From: Phenylobacterium sp. J367
GTDB taxonomy: Bacteria > Pseudomonadota > Alphaproteobacteria > Caulobacterales > Caulobacteraceae
NCBI RefSeq assembly: GCF_024699985.1
Contig: NZ_JAJONA010000001.1
Location: 3,230,501-3,294,500, forward strand
DNA length: 64,000 bases
Reading direction: 5' to 3'
Shown: one piece after another, positions 34,152-42,597 of the stretch
How positions within the stretch are numbered: the first letter of the stretch is position 1
Layout of the letters: each line of letters starts with the position of its first letter
Position numbers and translations under genes: made by a program
Notes under the pieces: generated by a model
The model's database searches: none
Told to the model about the DNA's origin: nothing
The model's input: the letters and a program-made list of their open reading frames with translations, nothing else

Positions 34152-35627
34152 ATGAGCTTAGCCAGCCCCGGGCCTAACCCTGCGCCTCCTACGGCGAAGG
34201 GGGTGTTTATCGGCAACCGCTGGTTCGCCTCGACATCGGGACAGACGGTGCCGGTCGTGGCTCCCGCGGAAGGGATCGTCTTCGCGGAAATCGCTGAAGC
34301 GTCGTCGGAGGACGTGGACCTAGCCGTATCGACGGCTCGGGAGGCGATGGACGGCACCTGGGGTTGTTCAACCGCGACCCAGCGCGGCCGCCTGCTGATG
34401 CGCCTTTCAGCTCTAATCCTGGACCATGCGGAGGAGCTCGCGCTCATTGAGGCCCGCGACACTGGCAGGCCCATCTCGCTCGCGCGGAACGACGTGCTCG
34501 TCACCGCGCGGTATTTCGAGTTCTACGGGGGCGGCGCCGACAAGCTGCACGGCGAGACGATCCCCTACCTCGCCGACTTCTTCGTCGCGACCCAACGGGA
34601 GCCGCACGGAGTAACGGCTCATATCATTCCCTGGAATTACCCAGCCCAGATGTTCGGTCGCTCCGTGGCTCCGGCGCTCGCGGCAGGCAATGCGGCGGTG
34701 GTGAAGCCCGCGGAAGACGGCTGCCTCAGCATCCTGAGGATCGCCGAGCTGGCTGCGGAAGCAGGCTTCCCAACCGGAGCCCTGGCGGTGCTTCCGGGCC
34801 GAGGCGCGACCACGGGCGCGGCCCTGACAGCCCACCCGGGCATCGACTTCATCGCCTTCACCGGAAGTCCAGAGGTCGGCGAGCTTGTCCAGATCGCGGC
34901 CGCCAAGCGTCACATTGGATGCACCCTCGAACTCGGCGGCAAGTCGCCCCACGTCGTCTTCGGCGACGCCGATCTGGAAGCGGCCGTGGCCGCTATCGTC
35001 ACGGGCATCGTCCAGAACGCCGGACAGACGTGCTCGGCGGGATCGCGCGTGCTAATCGAGCGCGCCGCCTATGACCGGGTTCTGAAGGCGCTTGCCGACC
35101 GGTTCGCGCAGACCCGAGCCGGCACGCCGGAAATGGACCTGGAGCTCGGCCCGGTCATCAATGCGAAGCAGCGCGCTCGGGTGGATCGCTACATCGCCAA
35201 TGCACGTGAAAGCGGCGTTCCCTTGGTCGCGACGGGTCAGATCCATCCCGGCGCGCCGCCAGGGGGCTACTTCGTTGCCCCGCATCTCTTTGCGCCTGTT
35301 CCTGAGCAACATCCCCTCGCCGTCGAAGAGGTGTTTGGACCCGTTCTCGCCGTCCTTCCCTTTGAGGACGAAGCCGACGCGCTGAGGCTCGCGAATGCTG
35401 GGGAATTCGGCCTACTGGCGGGTGTCTGGACTCGCGACGGAGCGCGGGCGATGCGGCTCGCCCGGAGCATCCGTGCCGGTCAAGTCTATATCAATGGCTT
35501 CGGAGCCGGCGGCGGCGTGGAGCTGCCGTTTGGAGGTGTAAAGCGCTCCGGACATGGAAGGGAGAAGGGCTTCGAAGCGCTCTACGAATTCTCCACCCTC
35601 AAGACCATCATTCAAAAGCACGGATAG
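34152..35627 (+). CDS. NAD(P)-dependent aldehyde dehydrogenase
   Basis: Full-length aldehyde dehydrogenase of 491 residues. It has the substrate and cofactor channel motif IIPWNYPAQMFGRSVAPALA, FTGSPEVGELVQIAA, the general base in TLELGGKSPHVVFGDADLE, the nucleophile in VQNAGQTCSAGSRVLIER, and EEVFGPVLAVLPF. It could oxidise the semialdehyde from ring cleavage (as HpaE does) or the aldehyde released by the HpcH-type aldolase; the sequence does not decide. Divergent transcription from the LysR gene points to direct LysR control. Confidence 0.93.
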   Translation: MSLASPGPNPAPPTAKGVFIGNRWFASTSGQTVPVVAPAEGIVFAEIAEASSEDVDLAVSTAREAMDGTWGCSTATQRGRLLMRLSALILDHAEELALIEARDTGRPISLARNDVLVTARYFEFYGGGADKLHGETIPYLADFFVATQREPHGVTAHIIPWNYPAQMFGRSVAPALAAGNAAVVKPAEDGCLSILRIAELAAEAGFPTGALAVLPGRGATTGAALTAHPGIDFIAFTGSPEVGELVQIAAAKRHIGCTLELGGKSPHVVFGDADLEAAVAAIVTGIVQNAGQTCSAGSRVLIERAAYDRVLKALADRFAQTRAGTPEMDLELGPVINAKQRARVDRYIANARESGVPLVATGQIHPGAPPGGYFVAPHLFAPVPEQHPLAVEEVFGPVLAVLPFEDEADALRLANAGEFGLLAGVWTRDGARAMRLARSIRAGQVYINGFGAGGGVELPFGGVKRSGHGREKGFEALYEFSTLKTIIQKHG

Positions 35628-35759
35628 GCGCTCCATTCGGCGAGCCTATCGCAGACATTGCGCATTGGTGGTGTCCATCATGCGAGCAGGTCTGCAAATC
35701 ACGCACAGCATCGCGGTATCGTCCGCCGGTGACAAAACCAAACGCGCGCGGGGGGAGAA

Positions 35760-37937
35760 ATGCTTAATACAGTGAGCCGCCAGGTCCTGGTGACACTCAT
35801 GGCCACCTCAACGATCGCGGCCGCGCCCGTCGCCGCGTCGGCTGCAGAGCAACAGGCTGCGGTGGAGGAAATCGTCGTCACCGCCCAACGCCGTGAAGAG
35901 AGCCTTCAGGAGGTTCCAATTTCGGTTTCCGCGGTCACCGGGAACGCCCTGGAGCGGGCCGGGGTAACGGAGACGCGGCAACTCACCCAGAGCATGCCAT
36001 CGGTGGTGTTCTCGCGCGCCAACGGCGCATTCCAGCCCTACATCCGCGGGGTCGGGACGCGGAACGCTAACATCGGCGATGAGTCGAGCGTCTCAGTCTA
36101 TGTCGACGGCATCTATCAGCCGTCGATGAACTCGCTTGGCTTTGACCTCGTGAACATCTCGCGCGTCGAGGTCCTGCGGGGACCCCAGGGCACACTGTTC
36201 GGACGGAACGCCACCGGCGGCCTGGTGAACATCATCACCCCGGATCCGGAGCCGACCTTCTCGGGGCGTGCGGTTCTGCGCGCGGGAAACTTCGGGGAGT
36301 ATTCTGCTGGTATTTATCTTACGGGCCCAATCGTGGACGGACTGGCCTGGGACATCAACTACCAGCGATATGGTGATGATGGCTATCTGAAGGATTTGGT
36401 CCGCGGGGGACGGGCGGGCGCCCGGGAAACCGAGGCGTTCAGGGGCAAGCTGCTCTTCCAGCCCAACGACACGTTCCGCGCGGTTGTGGCAGCGAGCGTG
36501 TTCGATGTGAGCGACCAGTCGCTCTCGAATCAGCCTGTGAATGGCAATACGATCGCCAACACCTTCATCCCCATCCCCGTATACGGCCGCGAGCCGTGGG
36601 AGACGGGGCTGGAGAACCTGCTTCTTGCAAGTGCGCGCACGAAGTCCCTCTCGCTACAGACGCGCTACGCCTTCTCTGCGGCGACCCTCGAGACCTCCTC
36701 AAGCTTGCAGAAAGGCGAGTCGCATTCGAGAACGGACAACGACGCTAGCAGCCGGGTCATCCAGAATTCCGAGACGTTCCAAGAAAACGCCTACATCTCC
36801 AACGAGGTGCGCCTGCTCTCGACCAGCGAGGGGCCGTTCTCATGGATCCTCGGGGGCTATCAATTCAGCGGCCGTGGTGAGTTCCGCCCGCTGATCTCGT
36901 ACACGAACGGCGTGCGCGGCGTGCCGGTGTACACGCGCCAGGACGTCGACTCCTTGGCGGCGTTTGGCGAAGGCACCTACCGCCTTGGCGATCACGTGAA
37001 GCTGATCGCCGGTATTCGCTATACGAAAGAGGATCGCGAGTACAGCTCGCGGAACACGACGACGGTGCTGGTGCCCCTGCAGAAGGGCTCTCAGGACAAG
37101 ATCACCTACCGCTTCGTCGCGCAGTATGCATTCAACGAGGATACCAACGTCTACGCGAGCTACAGCAGGGGCTTCAAAAGCGGCGTGTTTAACGGCTTCG
37201 CGACGACGCTTCCCGCCGCGCGGATGACGCGGCCCGAAACGCTCGACTCGATCGAACTCGGCGTGAAATCGGACCCCCTGCCCTGGCTGCGGGTCAACGG
37301 CTCAGTGTTCTGGTACGACTATACCGACATCCAACAATCCGCGCGGGATCCGAACCTGAGTCTCGTCGTGCTCTTCAATGCCGCCAAGTCGAAGACCAAG
37401 GGGGCCGAGATCGAAGTCACGACGCAGCCGCTCGACGGGTTGAGCGTCAGAGGCTACGCCACCTACCTGGATGCCACCTACCAGAGTTTCCCGGGCGCGC
37501 AGATCTTTCAACCCCGGACGCCCACCACCGCGAATCCGTGCCGCGCGGGAATCGCGTTTTGCGGCAATAATACGAACAGCAACTATGACGCGTCCGGCAA
37601 AGACATGCTCCGGTCTCCCAAGTTCACCGCGGGTATGAGCTTCGACTACTCGCGCGAAACCGAACTGGGTGTGTTTGCGATCGCGGGCAACGTCTTTTAT
37701 AGCGCCAAGTATTACTGGGATTTCGAAAACCGCCTCGCCAATCCAGCCTACACGATGGTGAACGGTGAAGTCTCGTGGGCCCAGTCGTCTGACGAGAAGG
37801 CCCTGCGCCTCAGCATCTGGGCGCGGAACTTGGGCAATGAGGTTGTCTACAGCCAGATCCTCACCTCTGCGCAGGGTGACGTGGGCGCTTTTGAGCGGCC
37901 TCGGTCCTACGGCGTCGGGCTGTCCAAGCGGTTCTGA
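35760..37937 (+). CDS. TonB-dependent receptor of the catabolic cluster
   Basis: Outer-membrane receptor of 725 residues. It has a signal peptide ending near VAASAAEQ, TonB box EEIVVTAQRREES, plug motifs VPISVSAVTGNAL, PYIRGVGTRN, VSVYVDGIYQPS and LRGPQGTLFGRNATGG, and a barrel ending in a short strand with terminal KRF. Receptors of this subfamily often sit in aromatic or steroid gene clusters of sphingomonads. Position inside the island between aldehyde dehydrogenase and hydratase genes suggests uptake of the island's substrate. A GGGGGGAG site precedes the ATG, and a hairpin follows the stop. Confidence 0.93.
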   Translation: MLNTVSRQVLVTLMATSTIAAAPVAASAAEQQAAVEEIVVTAQRREESLQEVPISVSAVTGNALERAGVTETRQLTQSMPSVVFSRANGAFQPYIRGVGTRNANIGDESSVSVYVDGIYQPSMNSLGFDLVNISRVEVLRGPQGTLFGRNATGGLVNIITPDPEPTFSGRAVLRAGNFGEYSAGIYLTGPIVDGLAWDINYQRYGDDGYLKDLVRGGRAGARETEAFRGKLLFQPNDTFRAVVAASVFDVSDQSLSNQPVNGNTIANTFIPIPVYGREPWETGLENLLLASARTKSLSLQTRYAFSAATLETSSSLQKGESHSRTDNDASSRVIQNSETFQENAYISNEVRLLSTSEGPFSWILGGYQFSGRGEFRPLISYTNGVRGVPVYTRQDVDSLAAFGEGTYRLGDHVKLIAGIRYTKEDREYSSRNTTTVLVPLQKGSQDKITYRFVAQYAFNEDTNVYASYSRGFKSGVFNGFATTLPAARMTRPETLDSIELGVKSDPLPWLRVNGSVFWYDYTDIQQSARDPNLSLVVLFNAAKSKTKGAEIEVTTQPLDGLSVRGYATYLDATYQSFPGAQIFQPRTPTTANPCRAGIAFCGNNTNSNYDASGKDMLRSPKFTAGMSFDYSRETELGVFAIAGNVFYSAKYYWDFENRLANPAYTMVNGEVSWAQSSDEKALRLSIWARNLGNEVVYSQILTSAQGDVGAFERPRSYGVGLSKRF

Positions 37938-37948
37938 TCCCTCCCTAG

Positions 37949-37972
37949 GGCGTGGGGCAACGGCCTCACGCC
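37949..37972 (+). terminator. Hairpin after the TonB receptor gene
   Basis: GGCGTGGGGC at 37949-37958 pairs with GCCTCACGCC at 37963-37972 (ten pairs with one G-T-type mismatch, loop AACG), 12 bases past the receptor stop. There is no T-run. It could end the receptor transcript or merely attenuate it before the hydratase gene. Confidence 0.5.
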
Positions 37973-38003
37973 GACCGCTCAATGTGTAGTCAGGTGCATC
38001 CTC

Positions 38004-38807
38004 ATGATGGACGAAAGCGTCGTTGGGCAGCTGGCGCGGAAGCTGCAGGGCTCCGAGGCCTCACGCCGGCAGATTCGTCAGTTCAGCCTCGAGTATCCGG
38101 ACATCACCATCGAGGATGCCTACCGCATTCAGAGGGCATGGGTCGGACTGAAGCTCTCGGAAGGTCGCACCCTCAAAGGCCACAAGATCGGGCTTACGTC
38201 CAAGGCGATGCAGCGGACGTCAAACATCGATGAGCCCGATCATGGAGCGCTTTTGGATGACATGTTCTTCCCTGATGGAAGCGACATCCCGACCGACTGC
38301 TTCATCCTGCCTCGGGTGGAAATGGAACTGGCGTTCGTGCTCAAGGCGCCGCTTGAGGGTCCGAACTGCACGATCTTCGATGTCCTGAACGCCACCGACT
38401 ACCTCACGCCCGCCGTGGAAATCATCGATCAGCGCATTGAGCCCGTCGACCCTGAGACGGGCCGCACGCGGAAGGTCATGGACACCATCTCCGACAACGC
38501 GTCGAACGCCGGCGTGGTCCTGGGAGGACGGCCGTTCAAGCCCGAGCAATTCGACCTGCGCTGGATTGCGGCGGTGTGCTACCGCAATGGCGTCGTGGAG
38601 GAGTCTGGCGTTGCTGCCGCGGTCCTCAACCATCCGGCCCATGGTCCGGCCTGGCTGGCGAACCGGCTTCATCTGCATGGCGAACGTCTTGAGGCGGGCG
38701 AGATCGTTCTTGGCGGCTCTTTCATCGCACCGGTCGCAGCGCGCGCCGGCGACACCTTCCATTTCGACTATGGGCCTTGCGGAGCAATCAGCTGCCGTTT
38801 CGTCTGA
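38004..38807 (+). CDS. hpaH: 2-oxo-hept-4-ene-1,7-dioate hydratase (HpaH type)
   Basis: Mg-dependent hydratase of 267 residues that matches HpaH/HpcG in long blocks: [108 protein letters not shown] and a terminal GAISCRFV. HpaH adds water to 2-oxohept-4-ene-1,7-dioate in homoprotocatechuate meta-cleavage, giving the HpaI aldolase substrate. The matching HpcH/HpaI aldolase is in the same island at 25205. The natural substrate here may be a related 2-oxo-alkenoate made by the MhpB/MhpC-like enzymes. Confidence 0.88.
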   Translation: MMDESVVGQLARKLQGSEASRRQIRQFSLEYPDITIEDAYRIQRAWVGLKLSEGRTLKGHKIGLTSKAMQRTSNIDEPDHGALLDDMFFPDGSDIPTDCFILPRVEMELAFVLKAPLEGPNCTIFDVLNATDYLTPAVEIIDQRIEPVDPETGRTRKVMDTISDNASNAGVVLGGRPFKPEQFDLRWIAAVCYRNGVVEESGVAAAVLNHPAHGPAWLANRLHLHGERLEAGEIVLGGSFIAPVAARAGDTFHFDYGPCGAISCRFV

Positions 38808-38901
38808 TTAGGGTCGGGCGCTTCCATAGCTAAACTCAATCACCGCGTACGCGACAGTTTAATAGCGGACCAATCTGAGCGACCTAGTTTGAACGGGCCG
38901 A

Positions 38902-38924
38902 AAGCGGCGGGCGAGCTGCCGCTT
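38902..38924. promoter_or_regulatory. Perfect short hairpin upstream of an acyl-CoA dehydrogenase
   Basis: AAGCGGC at 38902-38908 and GCCGCTT at 38918-38924 form a seven-pair stem with a nine-base loop, 18 bases before the ATG at 38943 and just upstream of its CAGGAG ribosome site. It could be an operator or an RNA hairpin affecting translation. Confidence 0.35.
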
Positions 38925-38942
38925 CTCCAGGAGCCAAGCGAC

Positions 38943-40131
38943 ATGGAACTTAGATTTTCGACCGGCGCCTGGGAACTGCCTGAAGACCTGCGGATGCTTC
39001 AGGACCTCGTTCGCCGCTTCATGGCGTCCGAAGTGCGTCCCCTTGAGGACACACTGGAGCATGACGCCGCCGGCCTTCCCCCGGAGCAGCTGCAGGCGCT
39101 CCAAGCGAAGGCCCGCGACCTGGGCCTTTGGGCGCTTCAGACGCCACTCGAGTTCGGCGGGGCGGGGCTTGGTATCCTGGGTCAAGTCCTCGTCGCCGAA
39201 GAAGCCGCCAAATGCCGCATGGGCGCTTACTTCCCCGCGCTCGGGGCGTTTGGCGGCAACCCGCCCAGCGTCCTCCTGAGAGCATCCGCCGAACAGTGGG
39301 CCCGCTATGGGCGGCCGATCGTCGAGGGCAGCGACACTCGCCCGTTCAACGCCGTGAGTGAGGCGACGGGGGGCTCGGACCTAGCGCGAGCGATCCAGTG
39401 CCGCGCCGAGAGGCGCGGCGACCAGTACGTGCTCAACGGCTCGAAGATGTGGATCACGCACGCGGGCCGCGCGGACTGGGGGGATCGTCTACGCGCGCAC
39501 GGGCGACCTGGGCGAGCGGGGCGGCATCAGTTGCTTCATCGTGCCCACCGACACACCGGGCTTCACCCGACGTCCGATCGGCGTGATGACCTCCTACTCG
39601 CCGTTCGAGCTCACCTTCGAGGATGCGGTCATCCCTGCGGAGAATCTGGTCGGGGAGGAAGGGCAGGGGTTCGCGCTCGCCGACAGCTTCCTCGTGAAGC
39701 AGCGTATCACCTATGGGGCGGGCACGGTCGGGATCGCCCAGTACGCTCTTGAGCTGGCGATCGAATGGGCGAAGCAACGCGAGGCGTTCGGTTCCCGCCT
39801 CGCCGACAAACAGGCGATCCAGTGGATGGTCGCCGACAGCGAGATGGAGCTTCGGGCCGCGCGCCTGCTGATCTACCAGGCCGCCTGGAATGCCGACCTG
39901 GGGCGCGACGTCCGTGTGGACGCCTCGATGGCGAAGGTGTTCGGGACGGAGACCGCGTTCCGGGTGGTCGACCGCTGCATCCAGATATTCGGTGCGCTCG
40001 GCGTGTCCAAGGAGATGCCGCTTGAACGCTGGTTCCGCGAGCTTCGGGTCAAACGGCTCGGCGAGGGAACCTCTGAGATCCAACGGATGATGATCGCGCG
40101 CAGCCTCCTGGGCACGCGCGGATCCAAGTGA
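38943..40131 (+). CDS. Acyl-CoA dehydrogenase (frameshifted in the middle)
   Basis: About 395 residues. The N-terminal domain includes WELPEDLRMLQDLVRRFMAS, QTPLEFGGAGLGILGQVLVA and FNAVSEATGGSDLARAIQ. The frame then breaks at the G6 run 39478-39483. With G5 it runs WGIVYARTGDLGERGGISCF into IVPTDTPGFTRR, SPFELTFEDAVIPAENLVGE and a terminal LGEGTSEIQRMMIARSLLG. ATG 38943 has CAGGAG nearby. It leads a group of NPD-type flavoprotein, ferredoxin reductase and racemase genes. A role in side-chain or lower-pathway oxidation is inferred. Confidence 0.88.
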
Positions 40132-40187
40132 CCCAGGCTGTTTGATCCGCCTGGGCGAATCCCCTCCAGCCCTTCAGGTGAGCCGAA

Positions 40188-41291
40188 ATGCAGACCAAGA
40201 TGACGTCGATGTTCGGGATAGAGTATCCGATCTTCGCCTTCAGCCATTGTCGGGATGTCGTTGCCGCGGTTTCGAAAGCCGGCGGCATGGGGGTCTTCGG
40301 CGTCAGCGCGCTGCTTCCTGAGGACCTGGAAACTGATCTGGCGTGGCTCGACAGAGAGCTCCAGGGCCGACCCTATGGCGTGGATCTTGTCGTCCCGGAG
40401 TCCGAGGGGAAGGATCTGGAAAGCCTGAAGGCCGAGATTCCGGAGGCACATAAGCGCTTCGTCGCGCAGCTGGGCGAGAGGTTTGGTGTCCCGGAGAGGC
40501 GCAGCGGCCGGGCCGGTCGGGAATTCGGCAAGGGAACGTGGGGCCCGAAGCTCGCGGCCGAGCAATGGCAGGTGGCACTGAACCACAAGGTGGCCGCGGT
40601 TGTCAGCGCGCTCGGCCCGCTCCCGCCTTCCATCGTTGAGGCGGCGCGAGCCAACAATATCCGCGTCGGGGGCATGTCCGGCGCGCCCGAGCACGCCCGA
40701 CGCCACGTCGCCGGCGGCGCGGAATTCGTGATCGCCCAGGGCACGGAGGCCGGTGGGCACACCGGCGACGTGTCCACTTTCGTCCTCGTGCCTCAGGTGG
40801 TCGACGCCGTGGGACCGGTTCCAGTCCTCGCGGCCGGAGGGGTCGGCACTGGCCGTCAACTCGCGGCCGCGCTCGCGCTTGGCGCGGAAGGCGTCTGGAC
40901 GGGGTCTATCTGGTTAACCTCGAACGAGAGCAGCTTGCATCCGCGCGCCGTGGAAAAGCTGCTGGCCGCTTCCTCCTTCGACACCGTCAGATCGCGCGCG
41001 CGGACGGGCAAGCCGCTTCGCCAATTGAAGACGGCTTGGAACCAAGCGTGGGAGGCTGAGGGCGCGCCCAAACCACTGCCGGCGCCCTATCAACGGGCGC
41101 TTGTCTACGAGCAGATGCAAAGCATCGAGGAACACGGCGTAGCCGAGCCTATCGGTTCGGCCGTGGGACAGATCGTTGGGACCATGAACGAGCGGCGGCC
41201 CGCCGCACGGATCATGCGCCGGCTCGTGGAGGAGTACGCCGAGGTCGCGGACCAGCTGCGTGCGACCATCAATACGCACCTCGGCGACTAA
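40188..41291 (+). CDS. NPD/nitronate-monooxygenase-family flavoprotein
   Basis: FMN-binding TIM-barrel protein of 367 residues. It begins MTSMFGIEYPIFAFSHCRDV and AVSKAGGMGVFGVSAL, with the phosphate-binding blocks AEFVIAQGTEAGGHTGDV and VPVLAAGGVGTGRQLAAALA, then GAEGVWTGSIWL. The family includes true nitronate monooxygenases, but also flavin-dependent reductases of CoA esters in steroid pathways (IpdC type). In this cluster of CoA-thioester genes a reductase or double-bond role is as likely as nitronate oxidation. It follows the acyl-CoA dehydrogenase by 56 bases. Confidence 0.82.
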   Translation: MQTKMTSMFGIEYPIFAFSHCRDVVAAVSKAGGMGVFGVSALLPEDLETDLAWLDRELQGRPYGVDLVVPESEGKDLESLKAEIPEAHKRFVAQLGERFGVPERRSGRAGREFGKGTWGPKLAAEQWQVALNHKVAAVVSALGPLPPSIVEAARANNIRVGGMSGAPEHARRHVAGGAEFVIAQGTEAGGHTGDVSTFVLVPQVVDAVGPVPVLAAGGVGTGRQLAAALALGAEGVWTGSIWLTSNESSLHPRAVEKLLAASSFDTVRSRARTGKPLRQLKTAWNQAWEAEGAPKPLPAPYQRALVYEQMQSIEEHGVAEPIGSAVGQIVGTMNERRPAARIMRRLVEEYAEVADQLRATINTHLGD

Positions 41292-41334
41292 TCCGACAAG
41301 GCACCTACTCGGCGAAACTCTCCTAGGCAACGAC

Positions 41335-42597
41335 ATGGATCGTGTGGTGATCGTCGGCGCTGGCCACGCTGGGGGCACGGCAGCGGCGTTGTTGAGGCAG
41401 CTCAAGTTCTCAGGAGAAGTGGTCCTCCTCGGGGACGAGCCGGAAGCGCCTTATCAGCGCCCCGCCTTGAGCAAGGCGTGGCTGCATGGGAAGGCCGACG
41501 CTGACAGCCTGTCGTTGAGGCCGTTGACCTTCTACGCCGAGTGCGGGATCGACTTTCGTCCGTCGGCTCGGGTCCAGGCGATCAATCGGGAAACCAGGAC
41601 CATCACGTGCGCCGACGGCGGCTCCCTGGCCTACGAGCGCCTCGTGCTGGCGACCGGGGCTCGGGCCAGGCGGCTGCGCGCGCCGGGGGCTGATCTGCTG
41701 GGGCTGTTGAGCCTGCGCAGCATGGCCGATGCGGAAGGCCTGAAGCAGGCGATCTCGCCGGGGACGAGGGTGGCCGTGATCGGCGGCGGCTACATCGGCC
41801 TTGAGGTGGCCGCCTCGGCGCGCGCGTTGGGTGCGGATGTGACGGTTTTCGAGCGGGAGGACCGGCTGCTGGCGCGGGTGGCCTGTCCGCTCGTCTCGCA
41901 TTTTCTTCGCGCCCAACACACGTCTCGCGGCGTTGCATTCGAGTTTGGCTGCTCGGTCGTGGCCCTCGTCGGCGCCGCTGGACGCGTAGGCGGGCTAGAG
42001 CTCGCCGACGGTCGGAGCATGCCGTGCGATGTGGTCGTGGTTGGGGTGGGCGCGACGCCGAACGACGAGTTGGCGTCCGCATGTGGCCTGGATACTGACG
42101 ACGGCGTGATCGTCGACCTGGACGCACGCACCAGTGATCCTGACATCTTCGCCATCGGCGACGTCACGCGCCGACCGATGCCCATCTATGACCGCAGGTT
42201 TCGGCTGGAGAGCGTTCCCAACGCGCTCGAACAAGCCAAGCAGGCGACCGCCGCCATTCTCGGTAGTTCCAGGCCGGCAGAGGAGTGTCCGTGGCAGCGG
42301 TCAGACCAATACGACCTGAAGATCCAGATCGCTGGCTACAACTTCGACGCCGACGAGGCGATCGTGCGCGGGCTGCCGGAGACGAAGTCCTTCGCCGTCT
42401 TCCACCTGAAGAGCGGCGTCGTGCGCTGTGTAGAGGCCGTGAACGCCGCCCCTGAGTTCATGATTGGCAAGCGGCTCATCCTCCGCGGAGAGCGGGTGGA
42501 CCCTTCGAAGCTCGCCGACCCGACGGTGTCGATGAAGCATGTCCTCTTGTCCCAAGCGGAACCGGCGAGAACCGCTGTCCAGGATCGCTCAGCATGA
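41335..42597 (+). CDS. FAD-dependent ferredoxin reductase (Rieske dioxygenase electron supply)
   Basis: Rhodocoxin/putidaredoxin-reductase-type protein of 420 residues. It has an FAD dinucleotide fold VVIVGAGHAGGTAAALLRQL at the N-terminus, YQRPALSKAWL, LVLATGARARRL, the NAD fold VAVIGGGYIGLEVAASARAL, VVVGVGATPNDELA and DPDIFAIGDVTRRP. It moves electrons from NAD(P)H to a small ferredoxin that would feed the Rieske oxygenase at 27842. No [2Fe-2S] ferredoxin gene is visible in the window, so the partner must be encoded elsewhere. Its stop overlaps the start of the racemase (ATGA). Confidence 0.9.
   Translation: MDRVVIVGAGHAGGTAAALLRQLKFSGEVVLLGDEPEAPYQRPALSKAWLHGKADADSLSLRPLTFYAECGIDFRPSARVQAINRETRTITCADGGSLAYERLVLATGARARRLRAPGADLLGLLSLRSMADAEGLKQAISPGTRVAVIGGGYIGLEVAASARALGADVTVFEREDRLLARVACPLVSHFLRAQHTSRGVAFEFGCSVVALVGAAGRVGGLELADGRSMPCDVVVVGVGATPNDELASACGLDTDDGVIVDLDARTSDPDIFAIGDVTRRPMPIYDRRFRLESVPNALEQAKQATAAILGSSRPAEECPWQRSDQYDLKIQIAGYNFDADEAIVRGLPETKSFAVFHLKSGVVRCVEAVNAAPEFMIGKRLILRGERVDPSKLADPTVSMKHVLLSQAEPARTAVQDRSA

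Noticed and set aside
18498..39483. Programmed ribosomal frameshifting at the G6 runs.
   Set aside because: Six unrelated genes share it, the runs lack slippery heptamers plus downstream structures that I can see, and housekeeping genes in the flank show the same kind of break. Sequencing error explains all cases better.
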